64,000 nt of DNA, taken from contig NZ_BCNS01000145.1 in the NCBI RefSeq assembly GCF_001528745.1, positions 49,200 through 113,199 of the forward strand, read 5' to 3'. The position numbers and the translations under genes were made by a program. The stretch's first letter is position 1, and every line of letters starts with the position of its first letter. Shown here piece by piece: positions 18,468-28,213 of the stretch. This stretch comes from Marinobacterium profundum (lineage in GTDB: Bacteria; Pseudomonadota; Gammaproteobacteria; Pseudomonadales; Balneatricaceae). Under the pieces are notes generated by a model. The model had not been told where the DNA came from. It ran no database searches and saw only the letters and a program-made list of their open reading frames with translations.

Positions 18468-19433
18468 ATGACCATACGTCTATTTGTTCACATTCCTAAA
18501 ACCGCAGGTACCAGTTTCCGCTTGGGTGCAGAGCAGGCTCTGGGGGCTGATCGCATCGTTTATGATTATGGTGCGCAGTCTCCGGAAACATCGGTGATTG
18601 CTCAAAAGCATATTTATCAGAATCAGGATTTTTGGGCCTTTTATAGCGCCTGTTATGAGAGTGGTGCAGCTCTAGTTGGCGGTCACATGAACTGCAACCG
18701 TTTTGTGAATGGTTTCGGCGTCGAGAATATCATCACTTTTGTACGTGAGCCCCTTCAGCGTATCGCCTCTGAGTACCAGCACTTCGTACGGGTTAAAGGT
18801 TACAAGGGCAGCTTCAGAGAGTTCTATTCGCAATCTCGGATGCATAATCGCTTGAGTCGCGCTTTCAAAGAGGTGCCCTTGATTAGTGCAGGATTCGTTG
18901 GTGTGACCGAGCGGTACAACGAAAGTCTGGACATGCTTAATGAGTTGACAGGCTTTGGCGTTTCCCGTCGCGAGGATAATTTGGGGGGCGGCAGTATCGG
19001 TCGCACGCACCACTTCGGTGAAGAAGAGCTGCGCGAACTAAAAGAGTTCAACCGAACAGATCTAATATTCTATCGCCGTTGTCTGGTGCTTTTCGAGGAG
19101 CGCTGGCAATTGTTTTGCAAAGGCCAGCCTTATGTTCATGGTCTGTTGACCCAGGTCAAGGCCAGCCATGTTGGTGGTTGGGCCTGGTGGGCAGGCCTGA
19201 GTGATCAGCCGGTGGTGGTCGATATTGCTGTTAATGGTCAGCTGCAAGGCCGTGTCATCGCGCGTGACTTCGCCGCGCATTTGTGCAGGCTTAACCCGCC
19301 GCGTGGAGGTTATGTCAGTTTTCAACTGCCGCTGAAGCTTACGTCGGGCGACCGTGTCAGCTGCACCGTAAGTGAAACTGGCCAGCTTCTAGGGGATAGC
19401 GTTTTTTCGGCCCCGACAGGAACAGAGAGCTGA
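18468..19433 (+). CDS. Sulfotransferase with C-terminal accessory domain
   Basis: This 321-residue protein has 'LFVHIPKTAGTSFRLG' at residues 4-19 (PAPS 5'-phosphosulfate loop) and 'IITFVREPLQRIASEYQHF' near 88 (3'-phosphate site). This is the Sulfotransfer_2 layout found in carbohydrate sulfotransferases. After about residue 220 comes a beta-rich segment ('VGGWAWWAGLSDQPVVVDIA') of the kind seen attached to large glycosyltransferases, perhaps for carbohydrate contact. GC-rich, unlike the three sulfotransferase domains in the AT-rich block. Its stop overlaps the start of the next gene as TGATG, so the two are probably translationally coupled. Confidence 0.8.
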   Translation: MTIRLFVHIPKTAGTSFRLGAEQALGADRIVYDYGAQSPETSVIAQKHIYQNQDFWAFYSACYESGAALVGGHMNCNRFVNGFGVENIITFVREPLQRIASEYQHFVRVKGYKGSFREFYSQSRMHNRLSRAFKEVPLISAGFVGVTERYNESLDMLNELTGFGVSRREDNLGGGSIGRTHHFGEEELRELKEFNRTDLIFYRRCLVLFEERWQLFCKGQPYVHGLLTQVKASHVGGWAWWAGLSDQPVVVDIAVNGQLQGRVIARDFAAHLCRLNPPRGGYVSFQLPLKLTSGDRVSCTVSETGQLLGDSVFSAPTGTES

Positions 19434-21502
19434 TGGCGTTGCAGGGTAGTTCGGGTTCTAGCTTGGTCAAAGGCTGGTATCTGATTGATTGCCAGCTGCC
19501 ATCAGGTAATGGAGAGCTCGCCGCCTGGACTCTCGTCGATGGCCAGGAAGGTGTGGAGCGGATGCCCCTTCCCGTAACGCTGAAGGGGCGTATTTTCGAG
19601 CTCGTATCGATTCCGGCGAAGTCGCTAAATCTATCGGTCCTTGCGCAAGCAGGGGGAGCGGATGTCGAGCCACTACAGCTCACTGTACGCCGGGTGACGT
19701 CTGTGATGGCGCGGCTGCTGATGTGGAGTCGAGTGTTTGGCGCTCTGCCCGGGATGCCGTTGTCTCAGCGACGGGTTCTTGGGTTAAGTTGGCCCGCGGG
19801 GTTGCTTGAGCCGCACCGTAGTTATCGGCAGGTCAGCAAGCTGCGAGCCTACTTTCCTGCTCCTTGTTACAAGGAGTGGATCCAGAGGTTCGAGGAGGTG
19901 ACCCCCCGGCAGGCCAAGCGGTTGCGCAAGCGTTTGAAACGCCAGGATGCCGCCGGGTTAGAGTTCAGTGTTCTGATCGATGCAAGGGGCATGGGCGACA
20001 TGTCTGCGGTGAGGCAATCCGTCGAGGCTGTGGCGAGGCAATGGGAGGTGCGGGCAATATCCCGGATTTTGATTGAGGATACCCTGTCGCAACGCGCTGC
20101 GCTTGATAACAGCCTTGCGGGCTTGAGTCTGGTCACCGAAGCGGAACTGCTGCAAGAGCCTGTCGGGCAAGGGCGTTGGGTGGTATATGTGTCCACCGCA
20201 GTGGTTTTGGCGCCCTGGGCGATGGCCTGGCTTGCCTGCGAGGCGTTGAGTCGCTCCGGTGTGGCATTGATGTACTCGGATCACGATTACTTGTCTACGG
20301 ATGGCGAGCGCCGCGAGCCGCAGTTTAAACCAGACTTTTCATTGGAGCTGGCGCGCAGTTCCGCTTATGTAGGCGACCTGCTGGCCATTCGCGAAGGCGA
20401 ATTCCGAGACGTCGTGCGGAGCACTGGGCTGGGTTCGGCCTACGCTATGGTGCTTGAGTTCGCTCGTCTTTGTGGCAGTGAGGCTGTTTATCATGTGCCT
20501 GCGATCCTTTGGCATCAGGCGGGTAGGGTCTCGGTGCCTGACAAAGAGAGTCTTGAGTCTCATTTAAGGCGCAGCGGTGTGGCGGCAGAGGTAGTGCCGG
20601 ATCGCGATACTTTGCTGAGAGTGCGCTATGAATTGCCGGCTGTTCCGCCGAAGGTCAGTATCATCGTTCCGACTCGGGATATGCTGCACTTCCTCAAGCC
20701 CTGCATTGAGAGCCTGCTGGCGAGGACGACCTGGCCGGATTACGAGATCCTGATCGTCGACAACCAGTCGACATGCCGCGACACCCTGACGTTCATGGAG
20801 ACCGTGGAGATAGACGACAGGGTCAGAATCTTGCGTTATAACCAGGCCTTCAACTTTTCCGCAATCAACAATTTTGCGGTAGAGCATGCTGCTGGAGAAG
20901 TCGTGTGCCTGTTGAATAATGATACAGAGGTGCTGACACCTGGCTGGCTTGAGGAGATGGTATCAAGGTTACTGCAGCCGGGCGTTGGCGTTGTCGGCGC
21001 ACGCCTCTACTTCACTGATGGTCGTATACAGCATGCGGGTGACGTTCTGGGGCCGGGTGGTTGTGCCAGTCATTTGCATGGCCCTATAGAAGGAGACGAT
21101 CCAGGTTATATGGGTCGAGCGTTACTTGCGCAGGATCTTTCTGCAGTTACGGCGGCTTGCCTGGTAACACAGAAGGAGCTGTACCTCTCGCTTGGAGGTC
21201 TTGAAGAAGAACGCTTGCCTGTCGCATTCAATGATGTCGACTATTGTCTGCGTGTGCGAGAAAGCGGTTACAAAGTGATATATACCCCTTATGCTGAGCT
21301 CTATCATCATGAGTCGGTATCGCGGGGGAAGGACGATGATCCCGTTAAGACGGCAAGAGCTCGGCGGGAATCGGAATATATGCGCAGTCGATGGGCGGCA
21401 GTGATCGAGCGTGACCCGTTTTATAACCCCAACTTGAATTATTCGCGTGCCGACTTCCGTCTTGGAAGGTTGCCCCGTGTTGGTTTTCCCTGGATTGAGT
21501 AG
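19433..21502 (+). CDS. Tandem GT2 glycosyltransferase, first domain degenerate
   Basis: This 689-residue protein has a beta-rich region at residues 1-110. A partial GT2-like domain follows at about 180-390: 'ALMYSDHDYLSTDG' and 'FKPDFSLELARSSAYVGDL' are kept, but the usual N-terminal nucleotide-binding start is unclear. A complete GT2 domain at about 400-640 has 'VSIIVPTRDMLHFLKPCI', 'EILIVDNQST', 'LLNNDTEVLTPGWLEEM', 'TAACLVTQKELYLSLGG' and 'AFNDVDYCLRVRESG'. The layout is that of double-domain rhamnosyltransferase-like O-antigen enzymes in which only the second domain is clearly catalytic. It is coupled to the preceding sulfotransferase gene. Acceptor unknown. Confidence 0.85.
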   Translation: MALQGSSGSSLVKGWYLIDCQLPSGNGELAAWTLVDGQEGVERMPLPVTLKGRIFELVSIPAKSLNLSVLAQAGGADVEPLQLTVRRVTSVMARLLMWSRVFGALPGMPLSQRRVLGLSWPAGLLEPHRSYRQVSKLRAYFPAPCYKEWIQRFEEVTPRQAKRLRKRLKRQDAAGLEFSVLIDARGMGDMSAVRQSVEAVARQWEVRAISRILIEDTLSQRAALDNSLAGLSLVTEAELLQEPVGQGRWVVYVSTAVVLAPWAMAWLACEALSRSGVALMYSDHDYLSTDGERREPQFKPDFSLELARSSAYVGDLLAIREGEFRDVVRSTGLGSAYAMVLEFARLCGSEAVYHVPAILWHQAGRVSVPDKESLESHLRRSGVAAEVVPDRDTLLRVRYELPAVPPKVSIIVPTRDMLHFLKPCIESLLARTTWPDYEILIVDNQSTCRDTLTFMETVEIDDRVRILRYNQAFNFSAINNFAVEHAAGEVVCLLNNDTEVLTPGWLEEMVSRLLQPGVGVVGARLYFTDGRIQHAGDVLGPGGCASHLHGPIEGDDPGYMGRALLAQDLSAVTAACLVTQKELYLSLGGLEEERLPVAFNDVDYCLRVRESGYKVIYTPYAELYHHESVSRGKDDDPVKTARARRESEYMRSRWAAVIERDPFYNPNLNYSRADFRLGRLPRVGFPWIE

Positions 21503-21517
21503 ATCGAAAGGTGAGCG

Positions 21518-21577
21518 ATGAAGTTTGAAAAGTTGACCATTCAGGCCCGAAACCTTGCAATCTTTAGTTCGTCATGA
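21518..21577 (+). CDS. 19-residue leader peptide coupled to the next glycosyltransferase
   Basis: AAAGG at 21507-21511 lies six bases before ATG 21518. The short frame encodes 19 residues (MKFEKLTIQARNLAIFSSS) and stops with a TGA at 21575-21577. That TGA overlaps the next gene's ATG as ATGA. The next gene has no Shine-Dalgarno of its own, so this peptide may deliver ribosomes to it. It could also be a gene remnant. Its expression is inferred from these signals only. Confidence 0.45.
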   Translation: MKFEKLTIQARNLAIFSSS

Positions 21578-22485
21578 CTAGGGTGCTTTTAGTCGAACAG
21601 CATTCAAACCCGTCGACGGATTTCTTTGTACTACCGCAACTTGATGGTGCTTTCTATAGTTGTGAACAATACCAGTTGTGTGACACGCCTCCAGCTAATG
21701 TGGATGACATTGGACTTGTCGTTTTCGTGCGATATATCACGCCACAGTGGAGGCAATGGTTGGAGAAAAATTTAGCGCGAGTCGGTGAGGTCGTTGTATT
21801 TATTGACGATGATCTATTTGATTTCAACGCCGCCAAAGGTATGTCTTTACGCTACCGTTGGAAGCTGTTCAATCTGACCTGGCGCCATCAGGGTTGGCTA
21901 AAAAAAATGGGTGCCCAACTCTGGGTGTCTACCCCATATCTGGCTCAAAAATACGCCGATTGGCAGCCGATTTTACTGGAACCCAAGGCTCCAGCCAGGC
22001 AGGCTAAGCCTGTCAAAACGCTGTTCTATCATGGGTCAGCTTCACATTATGACGAGATCGAGTGGTTATATCCTGTTGTTGCTGAAGTACTGGAGCGTGC
22101 ACCCTGGCTTGCATTCGAAATCATCGGTAACCAAAAGGTACGCAAGCTGTTTGCTAACCTGCCGCGGGTCCATGTACTGCACTCGATGAAATGGTCCGCG
22201 TATCAGGCCTTATTGCGGCGGCCCGGGCGTACTGTTGGCCTCGCGCCTCTACTTGATTCGCCTTTCAATCGCGCGCGATCGCACACCAAATTTTTTGATA
22301 TTACTCAGGCTGGTGCAGTGGGTATTTATGCGCCAGGAGCTATTTACGAGCGTATCGTGCGGCACGGTGACAATGGGTTGCTGGTACCGATGGAAAAAGA
22401 TGCCTGGGTTGATGCGATTATGCAGTTGGCGGGGGATGAGGACTATCGCACTCAGCTGCTGCAAGCTGCACGTAATTCGCTATGA
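21574..22485 (+). CDS. GT-B fold glycosyltransferase
   Basis: This 303-residue protein begins 'MTRVLLVEQHSN'. The C-terminal half shows GT1/GT4-like features: 'KTLFYHGSASHYDEIEWL' opens the second Rossmann domain, 'FEIIGNQKVRKLF' follows, and 'RSHTKFFDITQAGAVGIYA' with 'NGLLVPMEKDAW' corresponds to the nucleotide-sugar site. It is shorter than a typical GT4 (350-400), with a reduced N-terminal domain. Start and stop are both overlapped: the start by the upstream 19-residue frame (ATGA), the stop by kpsC (ATGA). It probably acts just before or with KpsC in capsule assembly; this is inferred from position. Confidence 0.75.
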   Translation: MTRVLLVEQHSNPSTDFFVLPQLDGAFYSCEQYQLCDTPPANVDDIGLVVFVRYITPQWRQWLEKNLARVGEVVVFIDDDLFDFNAAKGMSLRYRWKLFNLTWRHQGWLKKMGAQLWVSTPYLAQKYADWQPILLEPKAPARQAKPVKTLFYHGSASHYDEIEWLYPVVAEVLERAPWLAFEIIGNQKVRKLFANLPRVHVLHSMKWSAYQALLRRPGRTVGLAPLLDSPFNRARSHTKFFDITQAGAVGIYAPGAIYERIVRHGDNGLLVPMEKDAWVDAIMQLAGDEDYRTQLLQAARNSL

Positions 22486-24482
22486 TCGGATATTTTTCAG
22501 CGGGAATTTCGCGCATAGCCTTTCTGGATCAGTTGCTGCAATCACCCAGTCGGCGTATTGGCTGGAATACCCCGCGCACGGCAATCAGCCAGGTGGCGGG
22601 CTGGGGGCTGAAACCCTCTGCGGACAAAGCCCGTCGCTATGCTGGCGCAGAGGGGTTGCCTTACCTGTCGCTTGAGGACGGTTTCGTGCGATCCCTTGGG
22701 CTTGGGGTATGGGGAGCGCCACTGCATAGCCTGATTGTGGACGCTACTGGCATCTACTACGATGCGACCCGCTCCAGTGATCTTGAATGCTTGATTACAG
22801 CGGCGGATTCTTCCGCCGCACAACTGGCGCGGGCTCAGGCGTGTATGGCGCTGCTGCGCCACTATCGGCTCTCCAAATACAACCACGCGCCTGATATTCC
22901 TTTGTTCAAGCAAGTTGATGGCACTCTGCGAGTACTGGTCGTTGATCAGACATTCGGTGACCCATCGGTTGGCTATGGCCTGGCTGAAGAAGCCACTTTT
23001 GCGCAGATGCTTGACGCTGCGATAGCACAGAATCCGGGCGCGGAGGTTTTGGTCAAGGTCCACCCCGATGTTATCTGCGGCAAGAAGAAGGGCTACCTGC
23101 TTGAAATTGCCCGGCAGCGCGACTGCAGGCTGATTGGGGAGGATTTGTCGCCCTGGGCATTGCTTGATGCCGTTGACAAGGTCTACGTGGTTACGAGCCA
23201 GCTTGGCTTTGAGGCGCTGATGGCGGCTAAGGAAGTGCACTGTTTCGGTATGCCTTTCTATGCCGGCTGGGGCCTCACTGTGGATCAGCAGACGTGTGAG
23301 CGACGGGGCGTTCAGCGTTCGCTAGAGCAAGTGTTCGCCGCGGCCTATCTGCGCTATTGCCGTTACATTAACCCCTACACCGGGGAACGCTGTGAGCTGG
23401 AAGATACTATCGCGCTGATTGCTGACCAAAAGCGCGTTCAGGAGCGCTTGCGCGGTGACTGGCTGGGAGCCGGATTTTCGCGCTGGAAGCGCTCCTTTGT
23501 ACCTGCATTTCTCGGATCGGCAGCGCAGCTGCGCTTTGGCCGCCGCCATCCCACGGTGCTTCAGGGTGTTGACTCGCAGACGGCTATCGTCAGTTGGGCC
23601 AGCGCGCTTGAGCCGGAATTTGTCTCTGCCTGTTCAGGTGCCGGAGTCACTCTCTGGCGAATGGAAGATGGGTTTGTGCGTTCGGTTGGGTTGGGTGCTG
23701 ACCTGGTGCGACCTTTGTCGCTGGTGCTTGATTCGCGGGGGATCTATTACGATGCGTCGGCGCCAAGTGATCTTGAGGCATTGCTGCAGGAAACAGACTT
23801 TACGCCCGATATGATTGAGCGCGGGAGTTACTTGCGGGAAAAACTTGTTTCGCTTCGTGTGTCGAAATACAACACCGGCACGTCGACACCACTTGATTTA
23901 CCGCAGGGCCGGCGCCTGATCCTGGTGCCGGGGCAGGTAGAAACCGACGCTTCAATTGCAAAAGGCTCGCCAGTTATTAAAACGAATCTCGGGCTGCTCG
24001 AGGCCACACGCGCAGCCAACCCAGATGCTTTTATTATCTACAAGCCGCATCCCGATGTGGTGGGAGGGGGGCGTTATGGTGATATTAACGCAGCGCGTCT
24101 CTGCGATCTGGAGGTAAAGAATGTCGCCATTACCGATCTTTTGGATCAGGTTGATGAGGTACATACGCTCTGTTCCCTTAGTGGATTTGAAGCCTTGCTG
24201 CGCGGTGTGAGCGTCGTGACCTATGGGATGCCATTCTATGCTGGATGGGGCCTGACCCAGGACAGACTGCAGTGTTCAAGGCGCACTCGGCGCTTGACTC
24301 TGGAGGAGCTGGTCGCCGGTACGCTGATCAGTTATCCGATTTATGTCGACCCCAGGACGAACCATCAGATCAATGCCGAAACTGCGATAGCATTGCTCGC
24401 GATTCAGCGTGCCCGAGCCCGGCCCGATAATTTTAAGACCAAAGCCTATCGGTTGATCAGAAACCGATTCCTGAAACGATAA
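22482..24482 (+). CDS. kpsC: Capsule beta-Kdo transferase KpsC
   Basis: This 666-residue protein is built as a tandem duplication, as in KpsC. Copy 1 (about 1-320) has 'LSLEDGFVRSLGLG', 'GIYYDATRSSDLE', 'VKVHPDV' and 'HCFGMPFYAGWGLT'. Copy 2 (about 345-650) has 'WRMEDGFVRSVGLG', 'GIYYDASAPSDLE', 'YKPHPDV' and 'VTYGMPFYAGWGLT'. In group 2 capsules KpsC has two active sites that lay down the alternating beta-Kdo linker on the lipid started by KpsS. The length is typical. A KpsS-like gene lies 24 kb away at 48353-49609 instead of next door. No kpsMTDE export genes are in the window. The gene closes the + strand polysaccharide run. Confidence 0.93.
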   Translation: MIGYFSAGISRIAFLDQLLQSPSRRIGWNTPRTAISQVAGWGLKPSADKARRYAGAEGLPYLSLEDGFVRSLGLGVWGAPLHSLIVDATGIYYDATRSSDLECLITAADSSAAQLARAQACMALLRHYRLSKYNHAPDIPLFKQVDGTLRVLVVDQTFGDPSVGYGLAEEATFAQMLDAAIAQNPGAEVLVKVHPDVICGKKKGYLLEIARQRDCRLIGEDLSPWALLDAVDKVYVVTSQLGFEALMAAKEVHCFGMPFYAGWGLTVDQQTCERRGVQRSLEQVFAAAYLRYCRYINPYTGERCELEDTIALIADQKRVQERLRGDWLGAGFSRWKRSFVPAFLGSAAQLRFGRRHPTVLQGVDSQTAIVSWASALEPEFVSACSGAGVTLWRMEDGFVRSVGLGADLVRPLSLVLDSRGIYYDASAPSDLEALLQETDFTPDMIERGSYLREKLVSLRVSKYNTGTSTPLDLPQGRRLILVPGQVETDASIAKGSPVIKTNLGLLEATRAANPDAFIIYKPHPDVVGGGRYGDINAARLCDLEVKNVAITDLLDQVDEVHTLCSLSGFEALLRGVSVVTYGMPFYAGWGLTQDRLQCSRRTRRLTLEELVAGTLISYPIYVDPRTNHQINAETAIALLAIQRARARPDNFKTKAYRLIRNRFLKR

Positions 24483-24496
24483 GTCGAAACGTTAAA

Positions 24497-26224
24497 TCAA
24501 AACGGAAACACCCAGGGCACCAGTACCAGCACAGCGACGGAATAGGTCAGGCTGACGGGCAGGCCTGTTTTTACATAGTCCTGCAAGCGGTAGCGCCCCG
24601 GTGAGTAGACCATCAGGTGGGTCTGGTAGCCGAAGGGGATCAGGAAGCAGGCGCTGGCGCCGAAGGCGACGATCATGATGAAGGGCAGTGGGTCGGCGCC
24701 AAAGGCTTCGGCTGTCGACAGGGCAATAGGGAACGCCAGTGCTGCCGCTGCATTATTGGTCACGGTTTCGGTGAGTACCAGAGTCAGCAGGTAGACGCCG
24801 ACCAAGGCGCCCATTGTGCCAAAGCCGTTGGCGTAACTCTGGATAAAATTGGCGACCAGCTGTGCTGCGCCCGAGGCTTCCAGGCCCCTGGCAATGGTCA
24901 AGGCAGACCCGACCATTAACAGCAGCTCGAACGGGAAGCGCCGACGCATTTCGCTGACGGACAGGATGCGGCTTGCCAGCAGTGCACCGAGCAACAGCAG
25001 CAGGCCATTGAACAGCGGCACCAGGCCGATGGTGGCTGCGATTATCACGGCGGCAAAACCACTTAGCGCCAGGGCGCTTTGGGTATCACTGAGCCTTGGG
25101 CGTTGCAAGGATCCACTCAGTACGTGGAAGTTTCGGTCCAGGTTGCGATGCTGGCGGAAGTCCGCCCCCACCGCCAACAGCAGGCTGTCGCCTACCCTCA
25201 GTGGGATCCGGCCGAGCTGTTGCTGCATGCGCTTTTCCCCCCGCCTTATACCCACCACGCCGGCATTAAACATGGTGCGAAAATCGACCTCCTGCAGAGT
25301 GCGGTTGGCCAGCTCGGACTGGTTTGATATCACCACTTCCACCAGGTTGGTGGCGAGCAGGTCGTCGGCGCGGCTGCCGAACAGCTCAAGTCCCTGAAAG
25401 CGCTGCAACGTCTGAACTTTCTGCACCTCCCCGGTGAATGCCAGAATGTCGCCGGCCTGAATAATTTCTTCGGGCCCGACTGGGCTGATCAGATGACCAT
25501 CCCGCTCGATCTCCAGCAGAAAAAGCCCGTCCAGGTTTCTGAGTTTATTTACTTCGATGCTTTTGCCGATTAGCGCAGAGTCGCTGAGTACCAGGGCGTT
25601 GAGAAAATATTCCAGGCTACTGTCTTGTGCGTCTGTTTGATTGGCAGGCAGGTTTCGGGCGCTGAGCAGCAGCACCAGAATGCAGAGTAGTGCCACGGGC
25701 ACACCCACCAGGCTGAACTGGAACATCTCTAGTGCCGGCAACCCTGCATTGACGGCGAACGAACTCACAACCAGGTTGGTCGAGGTGCCGATCAGGGTGG
25801 TTATGCCGCCCAGGATCGAGGCATAGGAGAGAGGGATCAGCAGTCGCGACGAAGTGATTTTTCGCTGGCGGCTGATGGCACCGAGAAAGGAGGCGACCAC
25901 CGCTGTATTGTTAAGGAAGGCGGACAGTATCGCAGTGGTACCCATCAGGCGTAACAGAGCCACTGATTCCCTGCCGCGCAGCAGCTTTTCGGACAACAGG
26001 TCCAGCACCTGGGAGCGCTCCAGCGCCAGTGAAACCAGCATAAGCAGTATCAGCGTCGCCAGGGCCGGATTAGCGAAGCTGGCCAGCATGTCGCTGCTAT
26101 CAATTACCCCGAACAGGACAAAGCCGCCGGCCCAGCCTGTAAACAGCATAGCGGGAGGGATGCGACCGCTGGCGAGCAGGCCCAGTAGGGCGACGACCGA
26201 TATCAGTACGCTCCAGCTTTGCAT
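24497..26224 (-). CDS. SLC13/DASS-family permease with RCK-C domains, probably sulfate uptake
   Basis: This 575-residue inner-membrane protein has two hydrophobic halves carrying the SLC13 signatures 'SAFLNNTAVVA' and 'IGTSTNLVV' in the first and 'TETVTNNAAAALAFPIAL' in the second. Between them (about 205-370) lie two soluble TrkA-C/RCK-C domains such as 'LRNLDGLFLLEIERDGHL'. Proteins of this layout move sulfate or dicarboxylates with sodium. Here the gene diverges from cysD-cysNC-cysQ across a 201-base promoter region, which argues for sulfate. It is convergent with kpsC, separated by 14 bases, with no clear terminator between them. Substrate is inferred. Confidence 0.82.
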   Translation of the reverse strand: MQSWSVLISVVALLGLLASGRIPPAMLFTGWAGGFVLFGVIDSSDMLASFANPALATLILLMLVSLALERSQVLDLLSEKLLRGRESVALLRLMGTTAILSAFLNNTAVVASFLGAISRQRKITSSRLLIPLSYASILGGITTLIGTSTNLVVSSFAVNAGLPALEMFQFSLVGVPVALLCILVLLLSARNLPANQTDAQDSSLEYFLNALVLSDSALIGKSIEVNKLRNLDGLFLLEIERDGHLISPVGPEEIIQAGDILAFTGEVQKVQTLQRFQGLELFGSRADDLLATNLVEVVISNQSELANRTLQEVDFRTMFNAGVVGIRRGEKRMQQQLGRIPLRVGDSLLLAVGADFRQHRNLDRNFHVLSGSLQRPRLSDTQSALALSGFAAVIIAATIGLVPLFNGLLLLLGALLASRILSVSEMRRRFPFELLLMVGSALTIARGLEASGAAQLVANFIQSYANGFGTMGALVGVYLLTLVLTETVTNNAAAALAFPIALSTAEAFGADPLPFIMIVAFGASACFLIPFGYQTHLMVYSPGRYRLQDYVKTGLPVSLTYSVAVLVLVPWVFPF

Positions 26225-26329
26225 GGATTGTCAGTTTCCTTGTTGTTTCTTGCGGGCTTACAGCATTCCTGCCGAGGGGTAGCTGAGGTGTTGTTTATCG
26301 CTCGGCTTCGCTGTTCTGCGTCTGTCGGC

Positions 26330-26358
26330 TTGTCATTGTAGGAGTATGTTTTATACTC
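26330..26358 (+). promoter_or_regulatory. Sigma-70 promoter with inverted repeat ahead of cysD operon
   Basis: TTGTCA (26330-26335) and TATACT (26352-26357) are 16 bases apart and match the -35/-10 consensus well. The -10 lies inside a perfect inverted repeat, GAGTAT-N5-ATACTC (26342-26358), which could be an operator. Transcription would start near 26364, about 60 bases before the GTG at 26426. No regulator can be assigned from the sequence. Confidence 0.6.
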
Positions 26359-26425
26359 TGTCGATAGTTATCAGGCTTATTACGCTGGTGTTTTAATGTT
26401 TTTCATTATTATTCAATGAGTTAGT

Positions 26426-28213
26426 GTGAATATGTTGGTAAAACATTTATCGCCTGAAGAGTTGAACAAGCGTCGGCATCGGGCAGTTCAGTGGCGTATT
26501 GACGGTGCTACGGTGGCGCAAGCTGCCAAGCAGGCAGGTCTCAGTGCGCCCACCGTGATCGCCGCCTACAAGGCCTTTGTTGCAGGCGGCTGGGGCGCTG
26601 TTGATGTCAAGCCGCGTGGTCGCAAGACCGGGTCCGGTCGCAGCCTTGATGCTGAACAGGAAAAGGCGTTGCTGCAGCATCTTTTTGCGCTGCTGGCGCA
26701 GGCCGAGCCGGATAGAAACGAGCTTTGGCAAGTCGAGGGTATTCTCGAGTGGGTGCAGCAGCAGCTCGGCGTCGCGCTAACAGGCCGCAGTCTTACGCGT
26801 CTGCTGCAGCAGTGGCAGTTGAGCGCACCTGAGCTCAAGGCAACGCTGACTGCAATACCACAGAGTGTGGCCTTGCAGCGCTGGAGCAAGAATCAGCTTA
26901 AACCGCTTGATACCAGTATCCGCAAGCAGGGTGGTTCCCTGCTGTGGGGTGGCTTGCGCCGTATCGCCAATCCACTCGATGGAAAGTACTGCTATCAGCT
27001 GTACGTACACGCAGGGCGTGGGCGGCAGTTTTGGTTGCTGAGTGACGAGCCGCCGCTCGCCAGCCTCTATCAGGCATTTTTTCAGCGCCTGTTGGAGACT
27101 TTCAAAGGCCCCGTTGGGCTGGTTTTTCATGGCGCACAGCTCAGCCGTGAGCCAGAGCTGAATGCCTGGCTAAGTCGTCATGAGGCATCATTCAAGCTTC
27201 TGGCTATGCCGGCGCAAGCACCGCCGGTGAGCCGAAAGAACGTAACGCACACGATACTTGCATCCCGGGCAGCCCCGGGTCCGCTCGGAAACACAGAAAC
27301 GTCGAGGAAAACGATGGCACTGACACATTTGCAACGGCTGGAAGCCGAAAGTATCCATATCATGCGCGAGGTGGTGGCTGAGGCTGAAAACCCGGTCATG
27401 CTTTATTCGGTCGGCAAGGACAGCGCGGTTATGCTGCATCTGGCGATGAAGGCGTTCTCGCCCTCAGTGCCGCCGTTCCCGCTGCTGCATGTGGATACCC
27501 GCTGGAAGTTCCGTGAAATGTACAGCTTCCGTGACAAGATGGTGAAGGATCTGGGTATGGATCTGCTGGTGCATACCAACCCTGAAGGAATCGAGAAAAA
27601 CGTTAATCCCTTCACCCATGGTTCGGCGATTCATACCGACATCATGAAAACCGAAGGCCTTAAGCAGGCGCTGGGCAAGTATGGCTTTGATGCGGCCTTC
27701 GGCGGCGCGCGTCGTGACGAGGAAAAATCCCGCGCCAAGGAGCGGATTTTTTCCTTTCGCAGCGCCCAGCATCGCTGGGACCCCAAGGAGCAGCGTCCGG
27801 AGCTGTGGAAACTCTACAATTCGCGCAAGCACAAGGGTGAAAGTATTCGAGTCTTCCCGCTGTCCAACTGGACCGAGCTGGATATCTGGCAGTATATCTA
27901 CCTTGAGAACATTCCGATTGTCCCGCTGTACTTGGCTGCGGAGCGCCCGGTTGTCGAGCGCGACGGCGCACTTATCATGGTGGATGACGAGCGCATGCCG
28001 TTGCACCCTGGCGAAGTACCGATGATGCGCAAGGTGCGCTTCCGTACCCTGGGTTGCTATCCGTTGACCGGCGCTGTTGAGTCGGAGGCCGATACGCTGC
28101 CGGCCATTATTCAGGAAATGCTGTTGACCAAGACCTCCGAGCGCCAGGGGCGCGTTATCGATCACGATTCGGCGGCATCAATGGAGAAGAAGAAGCAGGA
28201 GGGCTATTTCTGA
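26426..28213 (+). CDS. cysD: Transposase-like HTH region fused in frame to sulfate adenylyltransferase subunit CysD
   Basis: One open frame of 595 codons. The last 299 (from ATG 27314, '[17 protein letters not shown]') are a complete CysD, the ATP sulfurylase subunit that with CysN turns sulfate and ATP into APS; its PP-loop reads '[10 protein letters not shown]'. The first 296 look like a degenerate IS630-type protein. Residues 19-52 form a helix-turn-helix ('[18 protein letters not shown]'). Residues of about 180-260 resemble a DDE domain in which the key acidic position of 'D(N/G)A..H' reads '[16 protein letters not shown]', so transposition activity looks lost. No stop separates the parts. 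CysD may be made as the fusion, from its own start, or both. Starts at GTG 26426 or ATG 26432. Confidence 0.8.
   Translation: MNMLVKHLSPEELNKRRHRAVQWRIDGATVAQAAKQAGLSAPTVIAAYKAFVAGGWGAVDVKPRGRKTGSGRSLDAEQEKALLQHLFALLAQAEPDRNELWQVEGILEWVQQQLGVALTGRSLTRLLQQWQLSAPELKATLTAIPQSVALQRWSKNQLKPLDTSIRKQGGSLLWGGLRRIANPLDGKYCYQLYVHAGRGRQFWLLSDEPPLASLYQAFFQRLLETFKGPVGLVFHGAQLSREPELNAWLSRHEASFKLLAMPAQAPPVSRKNVTHTILASRAAPGPLGNTETSRKTMALTHLQRLEAESIHIMREVVAEAENPVMLYSVGKDSAVMLHLAMKAFSPSVPPFPLLHVDTRWKFREMYSFRDKMVKDLGMDLLVHTNPEGIEKNVNPFTHGSAIHTDIMKTEGLKQALGKYGFDAAFGGARRDEEKSRAKERIFSFRSAQHRWDPKEQRPELWKLYNSRKHKGESIRVFPLSNWTELDIWQYIYLENIPIVPLYLAAERPVVERDGALIMVDDERMPLHPGEVPMMRKVRFRTLGCYPLTGAVESEADTLPAIIQEMLLTKTSERQGRVIDHDSAASMEKKKQEGYF
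27304..27316 (+). promoter_or_regulatory. Internal ribosome binding site and ATG for free CysD
   Basis: GAGG at 27304-27307 stands six bases before ATG 27314, exactly where family CysD proteins begin. This would allow a normal-length 299-residue CysD to be translated independently of the upstream transposase-like part. The linker just before it (about residues 270-296) looks low-complexity and unlike a folded domain. Confidence 0.65.

Noticed and set aside
26426..27313. An intact IS630-family insertion sequence
   Set aside because: No terminal inverted repeats or TA target duplication were seen, the DDE motif is degraded, and the frame continues into cysD.
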